Assembly (NCBI GenBank): GCA_945861415.1
Contig: CAMAUV010000047.1
Coordinates: 1 to 33,964 of the forward strand
DNA from: Akkermansia muciniphila
GTDB lineage: Bacteria; Verrucomicrobiota; Verrucomicrobiia; Verrucomicrobiales; V1-33
Direction of reading: 5' to 3'
Length of the DNA stretch: 33,964 bases
Shown: positions 9,202-17,143 of the stretch, piece after piece
Position numbering within the stretch: the first letter of the stretch is position 1
Layout: each line of letters opens with the position of its first letter
The notes under the pieces: generated by a model
What the model was told of the DNA's origin: nothing
Databases searched by the model: none
The model's input: the letters and a program-made list of their open reading frames with translations, nothing else
Position numbers and translations under genes: made by a program

Positions 9202-9438
9202 ATGGCATTGACCTACGACACCCCCGACGAGCGCGCCCGGCAGGCGGATAAAATCGTGAAGAACCCCAGCAACTATAAGATTTGCGAGGGATGTGACTCC
9301 ATCGTTTTGACGAAAGCCCATACTTGCCCGAATTGTGCTAGTTACCGGTTTCGTGGAGGCATGGACGAGGTAGTAGCGCAGGCCCGCATACTTGGCCGCA
9401 GGGAGCGCCGCAGTGTCATGGCGGCGGATTTTGAATGA
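9202..9438 (+). CDS. Small zinc-ribbon protein
   Basis: The product is 78 residues from ATG 9202. An in-frame extension to 9040 exists, but its residues look non-coding and a promoter lies inside it. Two CxxC pairs form a treble-clef or zinc-ribbon motif: CEGC (about residue 29) and CPNC (about 44), separated by about a dozen residues including a Thr-His step. The N-terminal MALTYDTPDERARQADKI is acidic/basic and helical. The C-terminal part is basic (GRRERRS). Such proteins usually bind one Zn ion and may contact nucleic acid or another protein. The function is unknown. I believe similar short proteins occur in other verrucomicrobia, but cannot check that here. Confidence 0.75.
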   Translation: MALTYDTPDERARQADKIVKNPSNYKICEGCDSIVLTKAHTCPNCASYRFRGGMDEVVAQARILGRRERRSVMAADFE

Positions 9439-9541
9439 GCGCCCCCCTCCGCCTCCTGAAGAGGGCTGGCTGGCATTTTTCGGGCCGGAACGCACGGATA
9501 CTCGCTGCGTGAAGCGCATCTCAGCGCTGCAGGACTGCTAG
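9431..9541 (+). CDS. Possible 36-codon ORF overlapping the zinc-ribbon stop
   Basis: Starting from a TTG at 9431, a frame runs to TAG 9539-9541. It encodes a Pro run and then EEGWLAFFGPERTDTRC, which looks more protein-like than chance. A competing frame opens with an ATG at 9435, giving an ATGA overlap with the zinc-ribbon stop and 25 codons to 9512. The two cannot both be the main product. No homologue is known to me, so this is a low-confidence call. Confidence 0.2.
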   Translation: MNERPPPPPEEGWLAFFGPERTDTRCVKRISALQDC

Positions 9542-9671
9542 GGCCCGGCAGAACGGCCCCATTAAAGCCCTAGGTGAACGCCGCAGGGCGGAAAATCGCG
9601 CCCATGGAAAGAAATGTTTTTTCTGTTGCCGCCCGGACAGTGGCCCCTAACCTCGCGCCCTCCTTATTCCA

Positions 9672-9677
9672 GATAAT
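9672..9677 (+). promoter_or_regulatory. Candidate -10 element of the small basic protein gene
   Basis: GATAAT lies 10 nt before ATG 9688. No good -35 element is visible at the usual spacing. It fits the short-leader arrangement of guaA and the zinc-ribbon gene. Confidence 0.3.
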
Positions 9678-9687
9678 TTCCTCTCCT

Positions 9688-9870
9688 ATGGGCAAACAAC
9701 ATAACAAAGAAATCAAACGCAGCCGCCGCAAGCAACTCCTCAAGCGCCGCAAGGAAGCTGCAAAAGTCGCCAAGGCCGGCGGACGCAAACCGAAGGCCGC
9801 AGCTACCGTCAAAAAGAAAGCTCCTGCGAAGAAGCCTGCGGCCAAAACCGCCGAGGTCACTCCGGAGTAA
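9688..9870 (+). CDS. Small Lys/Arg-rich basic protein
   Basis: The product is 60 residues from ATG 9688. An in-frame ORF opens earlier, at 9574, but its extra residues resemble translated spacer DNA. The N-terminal half begins MGKQHNKEIKRSRRKQ and is strongly basic. The second half is low-complexity Ala/Lys/Pro (KKKAPAKKPAAKTAE) like histone-H1-type tails, then a short acidic end. It is likely to bind RNA, ribosomes or DNA, but this is inferred from charge only. A strong intrinsic terminator 22 bp after the stop and a -10-like element before the start support a monocistronic gene. Confidence 0.65.
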   Translation: MGKQHNKEIKRSRRKQLLKRRKEAAKVAKAGGRKPKAAATVKKKAPAKKPAAKTAEVTPE

Positions 9871-9891
9871 TCTTCCTTACAGTCATGAAGC

Positions 9892-9927
9892 AGGCGGAAC
9901 CGGAAACGGTTCCGCCTATTTCTTTTT
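9892..9927 (+). terminator. Rho-independent terminator
   Basis: A perfect 11-bp stem (AGGCGGAACCG at 9892-9902 with CGGTTCCGCCT at 9907-9917) is closed by a GAAA tetraloop and followed by ATTTCTTTTT. It ends the transcript of the small basic protein gene. Confidence 0.9.
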
Positions 9928-10032
9928 GGAAATCTGCTTGAGCCGCTGTTCCTTCTGTTCCGGCTTTAAATTGCTGGAGGTAATGTAGTTATGCAGCCCC
10001 GCGGCATCCCGCCGCCCCCATGCCCAAGCCAT
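9916..10032 (-). pseudogene. Possible C-terminal remnant of a lost gene
   Basis: A 38-codon minus-strand frame from ATG 10032 ends SSNLKPEQKEQRLKQISKKK, which looks like a natural charged C-terminus. Upstream in the same frame there are further protein-like residues interrupted by two stops before the gpmI end. No start signal is visible. It may be a tiny gene or the tail of a decayed one. Apart from this and the terminator, the 9871-10196 gap shows nothing clear. Confidence 0.25.
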
Positions 10033-10196
10033 CACCCGAAAGCGGACCAGCTGCAGTAGTCAGTAACGCAGGCGACAATCCACAGCGGCGGCGCAACAAC
10101 TGGGAGAACGTGGCTACCCATTCGCAGTCCATTTGCCCACCAGCAGCATGGCTCCCGGAAGCAGCGAGTCCGCCGCATGAGCGTCACTCAGTCGTG

Positions 10197-11741
10197 CTAG
10201 ACAATGAGGCTCTTGCCGGTCATTTCCGTGGGCTGGGGAACGCCTAGCATATGAAGCAAGGTCGGTGCGATGTCGCCAAGGATGCCGTCGCGCAGCTTTA
10301 CGTTTTTCGCGTCAGCAGCAACGTAGATGCCGTGGACGAGGTTGGTGGTGTGCGCGGTGTTGGGAGAGCCGTCTGGATTGCGCATGAGTTCGCAGTTTCC
10401 GTGGTCGGCGGTGATGAAGAGCTTGCCACCGAGTTCAAGCACTTTTTCCACCACGAGCCGGACACCGAGGTCGATGGTTTCGCAGGCGTGGATGCCGGCT
10501 TCGACGATGCCGGTGTGGCCCACCATGTCGGGGTTGGCGAAGTTCATGATGACGACGTCGTAGTTTTCTAGGCGACGCACGACTTCGAAGGTGAGGTCGG
10601 GGGCGCTCATTTGGGGCTTTTGGTCGTAGGTGGCGACTTCCTTAGGGCTGATGGCGAGGTAGCGGTCTTCACCGGGGAACGGGGTATCGCTGCCGGCGTT
10701 GAAGAAAAAGGTGACGTGGGGGAATTTCTCGGTCTCGGCGGCGCGGAGTTGGGTGAGACCCGCTTCGGAGATGACCTGACCGAGGATTTTGGTCATGCTT
10801 TCGGGGGCGAAGATCACGCGCACCCCGAGTCCGTAATAGCTTTCTTTGTACTCCGTCAGAGTGTAATAGGCGACTTTGGGGGTGACCTCGCGCTCGAAGC
10901 CATTGAACGCAGGGTCCATGAAGGCATCGGTAAGCTGGCGGGACCGGTCGGCGCGGAAGTTGAACCAAAGAATGACGTCGCCTTCGCGGACCCGCTGCTG
11001 GTTGTCGTCGCAGAATGTAATGGGGAGCAGGAATTCGTCTCCGCGGAGTTCGTTTTCATATGCAGCCTGAACGGCTGCGGAAGGGGTGCTGGTGCGGACT
11101 ACGCCGCGGCCAAGAACGATTGCATCCCATGCGATTTTATTTCGCTCCCAGCGCTTGTCACGGTCCATGGCGTAGTAGCGGCCGATGACGGTGGCGATTT
11201 TTGCGCCGGTGGGGGTTAGGTCGGCTTGGAGTTTTGCCATGTAAGCGGCCCCGCCTTTGGGATCGGTGTCGCGGCCATCGGTAATGGCGTGGACCATCAG
11301 ATCGTCGCAGCCGGCTGCCTTTGCCGCGGTGCAGAGAGCAACGAGATGATCCTGATGGCTGTGCACGCCGCCGTCGCTGATGAGGCCAAGGAAGTGAATG
11401 CGGCGTCCGCGGGCACTGGCGAAGGCCTCTTGGAGCACGGGGTTCTGTGCAAGCTCGCCATCGCGTATGGATTTGTCGATGCGCGTGAGGTCCTGGTAAA
11501 CGATGCGTCCTGCCCCGAGATTAAGGTGGCCTACTTCGCTGTTCCCCATCTGGCCGTCGGGCAGACCCACCTCTTCGCCACTGCCGGAGACCTTGCAGAG
11601 GGGATAATTGGCGTAGAGGCAATCATGGTAGGGCGTGCGCGCTAGGAGGGTGGCGTCGCCATTTTCCACCGCCTTATCACGTCCGCCGGGATTGATGCCC
11701 CAGCCGTCGCGAATGATGAGAACCACCGGTTTTTTCGACAT
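10197..11741 (-). CDS. gpmI: 2,3-bisphosphoglycerate-independent phosphoglycerate mutase
   Basis: The product is 514 residues from the ATG at 11741, the normal length for iPGM, which interconverts 3- and 2-phosphoglycerate in glycolysis with two Mn ions. The alkaline-phosphatase-type active site is clear: D12 (IRDGWG) and the phosphoserine nucleophile S68 (MGNSEVGHLNLG), plus the later metal-binding segments ITDGRD and TADHGN. The frame stays open upstream to 11822, but that extension would overlap the DUF4407 gene end and has no family similarity. TTGCCC-N16-TATGAC (reverse strand of 11751-11778) is a possible promoter, with its -10 nine bases before the ATG. Confidence 0.96.
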   Translation of the reverse strand: MSKKPVVLIIRDGWGINPGGRDKAVENGDATLLARTPYHDCLYANYPLCKVSGSGEEVGLPDGQMGNSEVGHLNLGAGRIVYQDLTRIDKSIRDGELAQNPVLQEAFASARGRRIHFLGLISDGGVHSHQDHLVALCTAAKAAGCDDLMVHAITDGRDTDPKGGAAYMAKLQADLTPTGAKIATVIGRYYAMDRDKRWERNKIAWDAIVLGRGVVRTSTPSAAVQAAYENELRGDEFLLPITFCDDNQQRVREGDVILWFNFRADRSRQLTDAFMDPAFNGFEREVTPKVAYYTLTEYKESYYGLGVRVIFAPESMTKILGQVISEAGLTQLRAAETEKFPHVTFFFNAGSDTPFPGEDRYLAISPKEVATYDQKPQMSAPDLTFEVVRRLENYDVVIMNFANPDMVGHTGIVEAGIHACETIDLGVRLVVEKVLELGGKLFITADHGNCELMRNPDGSPNTAHTTNLVHGIYVAADAKNVKLRDGILGDIAPTLLHMLGVPQPTEMTGKSLIV

Positions 11742-11818
11742 AGGCCGTCCGTCATAGACGAGCCCTACCGCAGGGCAAGCTGGAAAGCGGGACCGCGGCT
11801 CTGCCTTCCCTTCCCTGC

Positions 11819-13501
11819 TCAAGCTTTAGCCCGGGCGGCTTCGTCAAAATACTGCTCCATGCGGCGGTGTAGGGCCTGATAGAATTGTTGCTTCATGGCA
11901 TCAAGGAGCGCTGGCTTTTCCGCGGCGGTGCCGGGCTTACCCTTCTCGGTCTCAAGGCGCTCGTAAAAGCTTTGTTCCATCTCAATGAGTGAGTCCAAGA
12001 ATGCCTGAGCGGCGCGGGTTTGCTCAACACCATCGGTGAAGGCGTGTTCCAGCGAGCGGCTGCGGGCGTTGAAGGTGAGCTTGCCGGTTTTGAGCTGTTC
12101 CAGATAATGCTCATGGGCGCGGCGGAAGCTCTGATGGTCGGCGCCGAACTGCATTTCATCGCGGTCGACGAGGGTATCGTATGGCCCGGGAGCACAGAAG
12201 AATTTCACCACCAGCGGGATGGTATCCACGAGCATAAAGAGCAGGGTGAGAATGACGTAAGTCCAGAAGGCGAACCCGGCGCGAGCGTCTTGGGCATCAA
12301 AAAGCCGGTGCAGCGCGAGCGTTTGGGTGAGGATGTCGCGGCGGGGTTCGGCACGGATGGCGGCGAGGCGGTCCTCATGGGCGTTGGAAGCAGAGGTCAA
12401 TTCATCCTGAGCACGCTTGAGGTCACCGAGATAGGTATCGATCTGCTGTTTGATGGCGCTGCGAATTTGATTTTGCTGATCGACAAACTGGCCGGCTTGG
12501 TCCTGCTGGATGCGGCGGCGCAACTCAAGTAGACGGGCTTCCTCCTCCTGACTTTTTGCGGCTTCCACGACGAGCTTTTGCTGGAAGGTGTCGGTAGCGG
12601 TTCTCGCGGCTTCGTTCATGCGAGTTTCGATCTGAGCTTTTTCGACGCTGGCGCTATCCAGCAGTAAGCCGAGGCGCTTGGATTCAGCGCGACGCCACTC
12701 CAGTTGATCGCTGCGGATAGATTTGGCGCGGGGGCCTTCGCCTACGAGTCCTGAGCGCTGGCCATTAAGTTCGCGCTCAAACTCAGCTTGCCAGTAGGAG
12801 AGTTCGCCCTGAATTTTGGTATACTCGGGAGTGAGGCCGGCAATTTGCAGTGCCAGTGCCTCGAAGCTGGCGCGAAAACCAGCGGAAGCTTCATCAATGG
12901 CTTTTTTCAATTCAGTCTGCTGCTCAAGCGTGAGGCCGGCGGCGGGGCCTTCCTCCGTCGGGGTTTCCTTGGCGAGAAATGCTGCCTGAAAACTATCGTT
13001 CCACTTATCCTGCTGCGCAGCGATGTCTTCCTTGACCGTATCTGCGACTCCCGAGAGGCGGGCGCGGGTTTGGTCATACTCCGCAATTATGACGGAAAGG
13101 TCCTGATCACGCTCTTTTTCGATGACGCTGCTGACGGTATCGCGGAAAAGGAGGAGGACGAGCGGGTGGGCAATGGTGAGCCCCATGAGCATGGCCACCA
13201 CGAAGCGCAGGGCAAACTGCCCCAGCTTGCGGACGGGTTGCATGTAGGACCGGTAACTGGCTAGCAGCGCGCGGTCGATGGCCAAGATGATAAACGCCCA
13301 GACCGCGGCGACGGGGAGAATAAAGAGCCAGTTTGAGGTGAGGGTGGAGATGGCATAGGCGGAAGCGATGAACGCAAAGCCCGCGGGCACGAGCACTGTG
13401 GCTCCGAAAGCGACATACTTGCGCTGCTCCCACCCGGGACAGCGCTCAAGAGCATCGGTGCCGGCCCCAGAAAGCCAAAAGAAGAAGCGTTTGAAATTCA
13501 T
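11819..13501 (-). CDS. DUF4407 membrane protein with long coiled coil
   Basis: The product is 560 residues. The N-terminus (FFFWLSGAGTDALERCP) and three following membrane helices (about 28-50, 56-76, 92-115) match the DUF4407 family. A long Glu/Gln/Ala-rich coiled coil (about 130-390) then leads to a fourth helix (about 415-445) and a charged C-terminal tail. The family is widespread and uncharacterised. The coiled coil placed between membrane segments suggests a structural or scaffold role at the envelope. It starts with ATG and is divergent from the TPR-led operon across 132 bp. gpmI follows 77 bp downstream. Confidence 0.85.
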   Translation of the reverse strand: MNFKRFFFWLSGAGTDALERCPGWEQRKYVAFGATVLVPAGFAFIASAYAISTLTSNWLFILPVAAVWAFIILAIDRALLASYRSYMQPVRKLGQFALRFVVAMLMGLTIAHPLVLLLFRDTVSSVIEKERDQDLSVIIAEYDQTRARLSGVADTVKEDIAAQQDKWNDSFQAAFLAKETPTEEGPAAGLTLEQQTELKKAIDEASAGFRASFEALALQIAGLTPEYTKIQGELSYWQAEFERELNGQRSGLVGEGPRAKSIRSDQLEWRRAESKRLGLLLDSASVEKAQIETRMNEAARTATDTFQQKLVVEAAKSQEEEARLLELRRRIQQDQAGQFVDQQNQIRSAIKQQIDTYLGDLKRAQDELTSASNAHEDRLAAIRAEPRRDILTQTLALHRLFDAQDARAGFAFWTYVILTLLFMLVDTIPLVVKFFCAPGPYDTLVDRDEMQFGADHQSFRRAHEHYLEQLKTGKLTFNARSRSLEHAFTDGVEQTRAAQAFLDSLIEMEQSFYERLETEKGKPGTAAEKPALLDAMKQQFYQALHRRMEQYFDEAARAKA

Positions 13502-13633
13502 GGCGAAAGTTGGCCTATGGTGCGCTGGTATTCAAGCAGATTTGATGAATGAAGAAGCCGGAGGGACGAAATCCGTCACTTCCTCCGCCGATTCCGCCTT
13601 TGAATGCCGGGCGGCCGCGCGGATGCGTAGAGC

Positions 13634-14371
13634 ATGAGAAATGAATTTTTTGTCATGATTTTAGCCACCTTCATGGCGGGACCGGCGGCCGGAGGAGTGT
13701 GGGCACAGGAACCTGGGAAGCCGACGCTGGCGATTTCTCCCGCGATGAAAGAGGCGCTGGTTGCCAGCAAGTCGGGAGATTGGAAACGGGCGGCGGCACT
13801 TTGGGCCAAAGTCACCGCGCAGGAACTGGACAACGCTGGAGGATGGGCCAACCGGGGAACCGCTCAGCTTCAGAACAAAGACGCGAAGGGAGCCATCGTT
13901 TCATTGGAAAAGGCCGTGGTCCTTAGACCGGAGCTGTCTGAGGCTTGGGTATCCCTAGGAATGGCTCATTATGAAGAAAAGGCACCCATGCGGGCGGTAT
14001 CCTGTCTGACACGGGCAGTGCATGAAGCCCCTAAAAATGCGCGGACGCGAAACGCATTGGCCATTATGCTCAAGAAGGTGGGATGGGGCGGTGCAGCGGA
14101 GACGGAACTACAAAAGGCCCTAGACCTAGATCCGGGCTATTCCGAGGCGCACTTCAATCTGGCAGTGCTTTATTTGGAGCGCCGCCCTGCCATGACGGAA
14201 ATGGCGCGGCGGCACTATGAGGCTGCGCGGGCGCTGGGAGCGGCCCGGGACTCTATGCTGGAAGACCAGCTTGCAGAGAAACCCCTTACAGACGATGAGA
14301 GCCATGACCCAACTGCGGAAATTGATCGACCGCAGTCACCTCCCAAAAAACAACCAGACCAAAAACCATGA
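13634..14371 (+). CDS. Exported TPR protein
   Basis: The product is 245 residues with a signal peptide (hydrophobic core about residues 6-22, then VWAQ). Three to four TPR units span about 35-195. The tail is Asp/Pro/Lys-rich and low-complexity. It is expected in the periplasm as a protein-protein adaptor. It is the first gene of a four-gene operon, and its TGA overlaps the next ATG (ATGA, 14368-14371). The context with a D,D-carboxypeptidase suggests it may organise peptidoglycan enzymes, which is inference. Confidence 0.8.
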   Translation: MRNEFFVMILATFMAGPAAGGVWAQEPGKPTLAISPAMKEALVASKSGDWKRAAALWAKVTAQELDNAGGWANRGTAQLQNKDAKGAIVSLEKAVVLRPELSEAWVSLGMAHYEEKAPMRAVSCLTRAVHEAPKNARTRNALAIMLKKVGWGGAAETELQKALDLDPGYSEAHFNLAVLYLERRPAMTEMARRHYEAARALGAARDSMLEDQLAEKPLTDDESHDPTAEIDRPQSPPKKQPDQKP

Positions 14372-15216
14372 TTCCCCGCCGACATTTTCTGCGCACGTCT
14401 CTGCTGGGCCTGGCCGCAGGCTCCGCATTCCAGAGCGCAGATGGCCAGCAACTCCCTCCGCCTCCTGTAATCGCCTCAGGCAACTGCCTCGTGCTCGACC
14501 TAGTTTCCGGGCGCATCCTCTTCCAAAAGGGACCGGATGTGCGCATCCCGGTAGCCAGCACACAGAAGCTGTTGAGCGCACTGATTGTTGCAGAGTCCGG
14601 CATGCTCGACCGCGACACAGTTATCGAGGCAGCGGATACAAAAATGGAACCGACGAAACTGCATTTGAAAGCAGGCGAAAGAATCAAAGTGCGTACGCTG
14701 CTGACAGCCATGCTGATCAAGAGCTGTAATGATGCCGCACAAGCTGCGGGGCGTGCCGTGGCAGGAAGCCCGGAGCGGTTTGCCGCCATGATGAACAGCA
14801 AGGCCGCGCAGCTCGGCATGGCCAACAGTCGCTTTGTCAATGCGCATGGTCTGCCGGCGGCAGGGCAGTATTCTACGGCCCGGGACATGGCCCTGGCAGC
14901 GCGCGCGGCTTACATGAATCCTGCCGTCCGGAATATGGTCGGCCGCTATGAAGTCAAAATCACACGCGGCGATGGACGGGTGAGCACCCTCTTCAATACC
15001 AATGCCCTCCTCAATCCCAACAGTAGCTATTTTTACGCCAACTCTACGGGCATGAAAACGGGCTATACCAAGGCCTCCGGCAAGTGCCTCATCTCGACTG
15101 CCACTCACCGCGGCCGCACTGTCATCTGTGCGCTTATGGGAGCGAAAGGTTCCAAGCCTTCGATCACCACATGGAGGGAGTCGCGGGCTCTCCTGCAGTG
15201 GGCTCTGGGTGCATGA
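14368..15216 (+). CDS. D-alanyl-D-alanine carboxypeptidase (peptidase S11)
   Basis: The product is 282 residues. A twin-arginine-type signal (RRHFLR, residues 4-9, then a hydrophobic run) directs export. The penicillin-binding-protein motifs are complete: SxxK as STQK (about residue 64), SxN as SCN (about 116) and KTG within GMKTGYTKAS (about 232). The enzyme trims the terminal D-Ala from pentapeptide stems in the periplasm. It is shorter than E. coli DacA because the C-terminal membrane-attachment domain is absent. ATGA overlaps join it to the TPR gene before and the ligase gene after. Alanine racemase, which makes the D-Ala that this enzyme releases, is two genes downstream. Confidence 0.9.
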   Translation: MIPRRHFLRTSLLGLAAGSAFQSADGQQLPPPPVIASGNCLVLDLVSGRILFQKGPDVRIPVASTQKLLSALIVAESGMLDRDTVIEAADTKMEPTKLHLKAGERIKVRTLLTAMLIKSCNDAAQAAGRAVAGSPERFAAMMNSKAAQLGMANSRFVNAHGLPAAGQYSTARDMALAARAAYMNPAVRNMVGRYEVKITRGDGRVSTLFNTNALLNPNSSYFYANSTGMKTGYTKASGKCLISTATHRGRTVICALMGAKGSKPSITTWRESRALLQWALGA

Positions 15217-16016
15217 TGCAGAAAACGACAACCGCCACTGGTGATGCCGCCGCTGAAATTTACCCACTGCCGCCCATGCCCGCCAGCGACGTAACTCCAA
15301 GCCATCCGCGCTATCTTTCTCTGATGGCGCGGGAGCGCATCGTGCAGGGCGTGGAGGCGGGCATCGCCAGTCCCCACGGACTCATCGCGCACGGCCGGGG
15401 GGAGGCCTTCGATTACCTGCTTAATGAAAGGACGCATGACTTTGCCAGCGGAGCCGTGGACGCGGGGGTGGCGCTGCTGCTAGCCGCAAGACACCCGGTG
15501 ATCTCTGTGAATGGAAACGTCTGCGCGCTGGCCGCGGAGGAACTCTGCGCTCTCGCAGCCGCTACCGGAGCGAAGCTGGAAGTAAACATTTTCCACACCT
15601 CCGCCGCACGGGAGTTGGCCATCCGCTCCTATCTCGAGCGGGCTGGTGCTCAAGAGGTGCTCATGCCGTCGCGCACTCATGCCCTTCAGCACATCGACCA
15701 CAACCGGCGCTGGATCCACCCGGAGGGAATTCATCTTGCAGATGTGGTTTGCGTGCCCCTCGAGGACGGTGACCGCTGTCAGGCCCTTATCCGGAACGGC
15801 AAGAAAGTTGTGACCATCGATCTCAATCCCATGAGCCGCACAGCCCGGGCAGCCACGGTGACCATCGTGGACAATTTGACGCGCTGTCTGCCGCTTATGG
15901 TGGCGCGGGCCCGGGAGTGGCAGGGCCGCGAGGAATCATTGAGCGAGATCACCTCCGGTTGGGACAACGAGGCCGCGCTTTCCGCGGCCGAGGCCGCTTT
16001 GCGCCGCATGTCATGA
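15213..16016 (+). CDS. Archaeal-type 4-phosphopantoate--beta-alanine ligase
   Basis: The product is 267 residues from ATG 15213, chosen because it makes an ATGA overlap with the carboxypeptidase stop. It aligns by eye along its length with the archaeal phosphopantothenate synthetase family (PF02006): HPRYLSL (31-37), GLIAHGRGEAFDYLL (56-70), HPVISVNGNV (94-103), KLEVNIFH (121-128), VPLEDGDR (181-188), IDLNPMSRTAR (202-212) and TIVDNLTRCLP (217-227). In archaea it joins 4-phosphopantoate to beta-alanine with ATP, making 4-phosphopantothenate for coenzyme A. Most bacteria use PanC and then CoaA instead. The partner pantoate kinase is not in this window. An ATGA overlap also joins it to alr downstream. 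Confidence 0.85.
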   Translation: MMQKTTTATGDAAAEIYPLPPMPASDVTPSHPRYLSLMARERIVQGVEAGIASPHGLIAHGRGEAFDYLLNERTHDFASGAVDAGVALLLAARHPVISVNGNVCALAAEELCALAAATGAKLEVNIFHTSAARELAIRSYLERAGAQEVLMPSRTHALQHIDHNRRWIHPEGIHLADVVCVPLEDGDRCQALIRNGKKVVTIDLNPMSRTARAATVTIVDNLTRCLPLMVARAREWQGREESLSEITSGWDNEAALSAAEAALRRMS

Positions 16017-17143
16017 ACCACACTCCCGGCCATCTCCGCTGCTGGGCGGAAATCGACACCGTCGCGCTGCAGCACAATGCTCGGGCCGCGGGTCAACTGG
16101 CCGGTGGCGGACCGGACCTTGTGATGGCGGTAGTGAAAGCGGACGCCTATGGCCACGGGCTTCCGTTGGTGGCCCGGGCGCTTTCCGGGGTGGTCGGCGC
16201 ATTTGCCGTAGCCAATCTTTACGAGGCTAGGGAGGTGCGCGCCTGCGCCCCGCACACCCCAGTTTACATCCTCAGCCCCGCTCTGCCGGAGGAAGTTGAG
16301 GACATCGTGGCCGGGGGGTTCATTCCGGCCCTGTCGAACGAGGAAGAAGCCCGGCGCTTTGCGGCAACTGCGAAAAAGCAGAGCCGCAGTCTGGCGGTAC
16401 ATGCCGTGATGGATACGGGGATGGGCCGCATGGGCGCGCTGCCGGATAAGTTCCCTGCCCTGCTGGCGACCATCCGCCAAAGCAGCCTGCTCACACTGGA
16501 CAGCGTCAGCAGTCACTTTCCCAGCAGTGATGAAGACGAATCCTTCACGCGGACCCAGGAGGAGGAGTTTCGACAGCACATGACCGCAATGGAGCAGCGC
16601 TATGGCCCCATCCGCGCGCACATTGCCAACAGCGCCGGGATTCTACACTATCCGCGGGTGCCCGGGGAAGCGGTGCGCGCCGGACTCATGCTCTACGGCG
16701 TTTCGCCGCTGGCGGAGCATCAAGGCCTTGTCCACTCCGTGCTAACGTGGAAGGCGCGCGTGACCCTAGTGCGTGACCTTCCCACAGGCTGGGGCGTGAG
16801 CTACGGACGCACCCATGTGACGGCGCATCCGGCAAAAGTGGCCGCCATCTCGGCGGGCTATGGCGATGGCTACCCTCGACACGTCTCCGGGAAAGGAGCT
16901 TGCGTGCTCATCGGAGGTAGGCGCTGCCCGGTTCTGGGGCGGGTCACCATGGATCAGATCATCGTGGACGTGAGTGCCGTCACCTCGCCACCGGCGCCCG
17001 GGGACGAAGTGGTTCTGCTTGGAAAACAGGGAGCCGGAGAGATTTCAGCCGTGGAACTGGCGGCGCTGGCGGAGACCATTCCTTGGCATCTATTCACCGG
17101 CATCACCCCGCGCACTGCACGCGTCGAGGCAGCGCACGGTTGA
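16013..17143 (+). CDS. alr: Alanine racemase
   Basis: The product is 376 residues from ATG 16013 (ATGA overlap with the ligase stop; a longer frame from 15917 lies inside that gene). It is a PLP-dependent fold-III enzyme converting L-Ala to D-Ala for peptidoglycan. The PLP lysine is in VVKADAYGHG (about residue 39). The catalytic tyrosine lies in SYGRTH (about 263). The family segments AISAGYGDGYPR and GRVTMDQIIVDV are intact. It is the last gene of the operon. Its TGA abuts the convergent tetR stop, the two forming TGATCA at 17141-17146. Confidence 0.95.
   Translation: MNHTPGHLRCWAEIDTVALQHNARAAGQLAGGGPDLVMAVVKADAYGHGLPLVARALSGVVGAFAVANLYEAREVRACAPHTPVYILSPALPEEVEDIVAGGFIPALSNEEEARRFAATAKKQSRSLAVHAVMDTGMGRMGALPDKFPALLATIRQSSLLTLDSVSSHFPSSDEDESFTRTQEEEFRQHMTAMEQRYGPIRAHIANSAGILHYPRVPGEAVRAGLMLYGVSPLAEHQGLVHSVLTWKARVTLVRDLPTGWGVSYGRTHVTAHPAKVAAISAGYGDGYPRHVSGKGACVLIGGRRCPVLGRVTMDQIIVDVSAVTSPPAPGDEVVLLGKQGAGEISAVELAALAETIPWHLFTGITPRTARVEAAHG

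Noticed and set aside
11742..11822. Upstream extension of the gpmI frame
   Set aside because: It would overlap the DUF4407 gene end and adds residues not found in the family; the ATG at 11741 gives the normal length.
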